Assembly (NCBI GenBank): GCA_937983315.1
Contig: CALKAH010000219.1
Coordinates: forward strand, 1-8,042
DNA from: an uncultured Acholeplasmataceae bacterium
GTDB taxonomy: Bacteria > Bacillota_I > Bacilli_A > Acholeplasmatales > Acholeplasmataceae
Direction: 5' to 3'
DNA length: 8,042 nt
Shown here: piece by piece, positions 5,537-8,042 of the stretch
How the letters are laid out: the number at the start of each line of letters is the position of its first letter
Position numbering within the stretch: position 1 is the stretch's first letter
Made by a program: the position numbers and the translations under genes
The notes under the pieces: generated by a model
Told to the model about the DNA's origin: nothing
The model's database searches: none
The model's input: only the letters and a program-made list of their open reading frames with translations

Positions 5537-6412
5537 TTATCGCTTCTCTAAGTTCTTTTGAAGAATCAAAACCATCTCACGAAGTGTCTTAGCAGCCACT
5601 GCGGTTGATGCTCCTGATGGATCGAGCATGGGTGCTAATTCGACAAAGTCAGCAGCAACAATGTTGTTTAACTTTTCAAATTGATCAAATGCCCACAGTA
5701 AATCTTTATATTGCATGCCACCTGGTTCAGGAGTTCCTGTGCCAGGGAAGACAGCTGGATCTAACACATCTAAATCTATCGTAATGTAAACAGGAACATC
5801 TTTAAGCTTTTCAACAACTTGATCAAGCCCTTCAAAGTCAAATTTACGCATGACAACATGACCTTCTTTCGCCCAATCAAATTCAGGCTTTTCACCACTA
5901 CGAATGCCAAATTGATAGATCTTACCATCACCAACAAAACCATGGACATGACGCATGAACGTTGCATGAGATAATTTTCGACCGAAAAATTCAGTTCTTA
6001 AATCGGTATGCGCATCTAAATGAATGATATGTAGGTTAGGATACTTTTCAAAGACCGCTTTAATCACAGGATAACTCACTAAATGTTCACCACCGACCAT
6101 CATCGGTGTTTTTCCATCATTTAAAATCTTTTTTGTCGTCTTGTAAACAATGTTGAGGGCATCTTCAACCGCACCAATGGGAAGATCGAGATCACCAATA
6201 TCTGCTGTCTTAAATTCATTTAAGTCGCGTTCGCGATAAGGAGAGTACCATTCAACACCAAACGAATCCACACGAATCGCATTACCTGCAAAGCGTGTTC
6301 CTGGTCGAAACGAGGTTGTCGCATCCATCGGAACAGAGAAAATCACGACATCAGCTTCTTTATACGTACTTTTACAACTTTGAAAGGATAGATCGACTTT
6401 ATTCATCTTCAT
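5537..6412 (-). CDS. speB: Agmatinase (ureohydrolase family)
   Basis: It would hydrolyse agmatine to putrescine and urea in the cytoplasm using two Mn2+ ions. The 291 residues fit bacterial agmatinases. Metal ligands are visible as GGEH (His110), DAHTD (Asp133, His135, Asp137) and DLDVLDP (Asp213, Asp215). Further family signatures are PMDATTSFRPGTRFA near the N-terminus and SHATFMRHV (about 148-156). ATG 6412 is chosen because GGAG lies 8 bases upstream; the longer GTG start at 6421 overlaps that GGAG. The start lies inside the end of the arginine decarboxylase gene (14-base overlap), so translation is coupled and the pair forms one pathway. Arginase or formimidoglutamase share the fold, but the decarboxylase partner supports agmatinase. 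A terminator follows directly. Confidence 0.92.
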   Translation of the reverse strand: MKMNKVDLSFQSCKSTYKEADVVIFSVPMDATTSFRPGTRFAGNAIRVDSFGVEWYSPYRERDLNEFKTADIGDLDLPIGAVEDALNIVYKTTKKILNDGKTPMMVGGEHLVSYPVIKAVFEKYPNLHIIHLDAHTDLRTEFFGRKLSHATFMRHVHGFVGDGKIYQFGIRSGEKPEFDWAKEGHVVMRKFDFEGLDQVVEKLKDVPVYITIDLDVLDPAVFPGTGTPEPGGMQYKDLLWAFDQFEKLNNIVAADFVELAPMLDPSGASTAVAAKTLREMVLILQKNLEKR

Positions 6413-7889
6413 AAACTTCACTCCATTTTTCCCAATATTCTTTATCGATTATTTTCACGTAGCCACCTTCAGTATCACTTAAAATCACTGAACCACTACG
6501 TTGATAAAACTCAAGGTCATCTAAAATATCTTGACTAATAATTTCACCTGGAATCACAATGGGAATTCCTGGGGGGTAAATCATGATGGATTCAGCTGCA
6601 ATCTCATCCACAGCTTGATTGAGAGGTACATATTTCTTAGGTGCGTGATACGCTTCACGGGGACGTGTATACGCTTCAGGGAAGGTAACTTTCACTTTGG
6701 GATCTAACTTCGGTAAGTGATATGCACGATATTTATCAGCAACAATCTTTAAAGCATCCACTAAAGCATCTAAATCTTTTTGCATGGTGCCAATCGATAA
6801 AACCGCGAGAATCAAATGTGTTTCTGCAAGCTCTAATTGAATATGATGTTCGTCAAAAAGTTCTTTATACACATCAAATCCACTGATGCCTAAGTCGCTG
6901 ACTTTGACTAAAATCTTTGTTTCATCATAGTCATATGACTTCTTCTTAATGAAATACTCATCATCAATGGCTTTTAATCCAGGGATTTGATTAATCTGTT
7001 CCCTTGTTTTTCTCGCCATATCGATTAAGATTGGAATTTGTTTAGGTCCTTCAAAATAGATATGCTTTCTTGCTACATCTAGGCTTGCCAGTAATAAGCT
7101 TGAGGGTGATGTGGACTGGATCATATTAATGGTCGAACGAAGACGAATATGATCAACACGTGGACCTTGCGTGATGAGAATTGAACTTTGCGTTAATGAA
7201 CCTACCGTTTTATGGAGTGAACATGAACTCATATCTGCTCCAGCTTCCATGCTTGACATCGGAAGGAGAGGTGAGAAGGGAAGATGAGAACCATGTGCTT
7301 CATCAACAATCACCATCATCTCTTTTTCATGAGCAAAATCTACAATTTTCTTTAAGTCGCTCGCCACACCAAAATAGGTGGGATTGATGACGAAGACTGC
7401 TTTGGCTTCAGGATTATCAAGGATAGCTTGTTCGACATCCTCAAAAGCCATATGATTGGCTATCCCTAATTCGTCATCGATATAAGGTTTAACAAAAACG
7501 GGAACCGCACCACTCAAAATGAGGGCATTGATCGCCGATTTATGAACATTTCTTGGTAAAATAATTTTTTCTTTTGCGCGGCACACGCTCATGATCATCG
7601 CGAGGATGCCCATCGTTGTACCACCGGTTAAAAAGTATGCTTTTTCCGCTAAAAAAGCATCTGCCATGAGTTCTGCTGCTTCCTTGATCACACCCGTAGG
7701 ACGATTGAGATTATCGAGTCCACGTGGCGCGTTAGCATCCAGTTTAAACATGTGTGGACCTACATAATCCAAGAGTTCGTTTGGAATTTGACCGAGTTTG
7801 TGCCCGGGAACATCGTGTTGAATGGTTCCACTTTGTGCGTACTCGACCAATTTGGTATAAAAGGGTGTGAGCTGGTGATTTTTTTCCAT
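6399..7889 (-). CDS. speA: Arginine decarboxylase, Bacillus SpeA type (Orn/Lys/Arg decarboxylase family)
   Basis: This PLP enzyme of aminotransferase fold type I would decarboxylate arginine to agmatine. The 496 residues match the short SpeA/CAD-like class, which lacks the N-terminal receiver-like wing of the E. coli inducible enzymes. Visible motifs are HDVPGHK (25-31), the phosphate-binding FLTGGTTMG (86-94), DEAHGSH (196-202) for the cofactor ring, SLHKT with Lys227 as the likely PLP lysine, and YPPGIPIVIPGE (438-449) in the C-terminal domain. ATG 7889 has AAAGGTGG 7 bases upstream. The agmatinase starting inside its 3' end supports arginine as substrate over lysine or ornithine, which the family alone would not settle. 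In Bacillus, SpeA serves polyamine synthesis. Its promoter lies about 30 bases upstream, close to the artificial end of the contig. Confidence 0.9.
   Translation of the reverse strand: MEKNHQLTPFYTKLVEYAQSGTIQHDVPGHKLGQIPNELLDYVGPHMFKLDANAPRGLDNLNRPTGVIKEAAELMADAFLAEKAYFLTGGTTMGILAMIMSVCRAKEKIILPRNVHKSAINALILSGAVPVFVKPYIDDELGIANHMAFEDVEQAILDNPEAKAVFVINPTYFGVASDLKKIVDFAHEKEMMVIVDEAHGSHLPFSPLLPMSSMEAGADMSSCSLHKTVGSLTQSSILITQGPRVDHIRLRSTINMIQSTSPSSLLLASLDVARKHIYFEGPKQIPILIDMARKTREQINQIPGLKAIDDEYFIKKKSYDYDETKILVKVSDLGISGFDVYKELFDEHHIQLELAETHLILAVLSIGTMQKDLDALVDALKIVADKYRAYHLPKLDPKVKVTFPEAYTRPREAYHAPKKYVPLNQAVDEIAAESIMIYPPGIPIVIPGEIISQDILDDLEFYQRSGSVILSDTEGGYVKIIDKEYWEKWSEVYEDE
6421..6424 (-). promoter_or_regulatory. 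Ribosome binding site deciding the agmatinase start
   Basis: GGAG on the minus strand, inside the end of speA, lies 8 bases before ATG 6412. It overlaps the first base of the alternative GTG 6421, making that start unlikely. Confidence 0.6.
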
Positions 7890-7896
7890 GTATGAC

Positions 7897-7904
7897 CCAC
7901 CTTT
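7897..7904 (-). promoter_or_regulatory. Ribosome binding site of speA
   Basis: AAAGGTGG, one mismatch from AAAGGAGG, lies 7 bases before ATG 7889. Confidence 0.65.
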
Positions 7905-7919
7905 CCAAAACGCAAATAC

Positions 7920-7947
7920 ATTTTAACACTTTTCCGAAGGTTTTAAA
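7920..7947 (-). promoter_or_regulatory. Probable promoter of speA-speB
   Basis: The minus strand has TGTTAAAAT (7920-7928): an extended TGn and TAAAAT, five of six -10 matches. A weak -35, TTTAAA (7942-7947), lies 16 bases farther upstream. Transcription would start near 7913, giving a leader of about 24 bases. Confidence 0.55.
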
Positions 7948-7995
7948 ATGATTTTGTCTCTTTTCTTTAGAAAAGTCTTAGGCAAGAGCCCCCCT

Positions 7996-8042
7996 AGATC
8001 GGAAGAGCACACGTCTGAACTCCAGTCACCGAATACGATATC
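7996..8042 (+). other. Illumina TruSeq adapter contamination at the contig end
   Basis: Positions 7996-8029 are a perfect 34-base match to the standard TruSeq read-2 adapter, which begins AGATCGGAAGAGC and ends CTCCAGTCAC. The next bases, CGAATACGAT then ATC, read as a 10-base index followed by the start of the constant adapter sequence (ATCTCG...). An 8-base index would need one mismatch. This is library-derived, not biological, so the natural sequence ends at about 7995. Confidence 0.97.

Noticed and set aside
7960..7975. CTTTTC/GAAAAG inverted repeat with a TTTA loop, considered as a terminator or leader hairpin
   Set aside because: It is almost all A/T apart from two G-C pairs, has no T-run after it on either strand, and lies upstream of the speA promoter next to the artificial contig end.
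1..8042. tRNA or rRNA genes, CRISPR arrays, insertion sequences, prophage or defence genes
   Set aside because: No such structure was seen on either strand; apart from the left-end unit the region is ordinary metabolism in tightly packed operons.

Overview
The window looks like part of a low-GC Gram-positive-type genome, most likely a wall-less or Firmicutes-related lineage such as an Acholeplasma relative. The support is AT-rich sequence, strong AGGAGG ribosome binding sites, sigma-A-type promoters, a compact four-gene pyruvate dehydrogenase operon and a Bacillus-type SpeA. A TGA codon ends pdhC exactly where the family ends and tryptophan is written TGG, so the standard bacterial code is used, not the Mycoplasma/Spiroplasma code. 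The lineage is inferred; no marker gene is present. All eight recognised genes are on the minus strand, so transcription runs from high to low coordinates.

Right end (7996-8042): this is not genomic. It is a perfect Illumina TruSeq read-2 adapter followed by what reads as an index, so the natural sequence stops at about 7995.

5537-7889: a two-gene polyamine unit. A PLP-dependent arginine decarboxylase (speA-like) overlaps an agmatinase (speB-like). Together they would convert arginine to agmatine and then to putrescine plus urea. A promoter lies upstream and a strong hairpin terminator follows.

5333-5536: a 204-base intergenic region with the speB terminator, a near-consensus cre (CcpA-type) site with adjacent dyads, and a very good promoter (TTGAAT, 17 bases, TATAAT) for the pdh operon.

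581-5332: pdhA-pdhB-pdhC-lpd, encoding E1 alpha, E1 beta, E2 and E3 of the pyruvate dehydrogenase complex (pyruvate to acetyl-CoA plus NADH). The genes are separated by 2 to 12 bases and end in a terminator at 541-575.

1-512: a separate small transcription unit with its own extended -10 promoter. It encodes a 62-residue single-span membrane protein with a 15-residue-period internal repeat. Two bases after its stop begins a multi-span membrane protein, cut by the window edge, that resembles ferric-reductase-like transmembrane proteins. This pair is the least explained part of the window and the best candidate for something new. Most of the remainder is ordinary central and polyamine metabolism.
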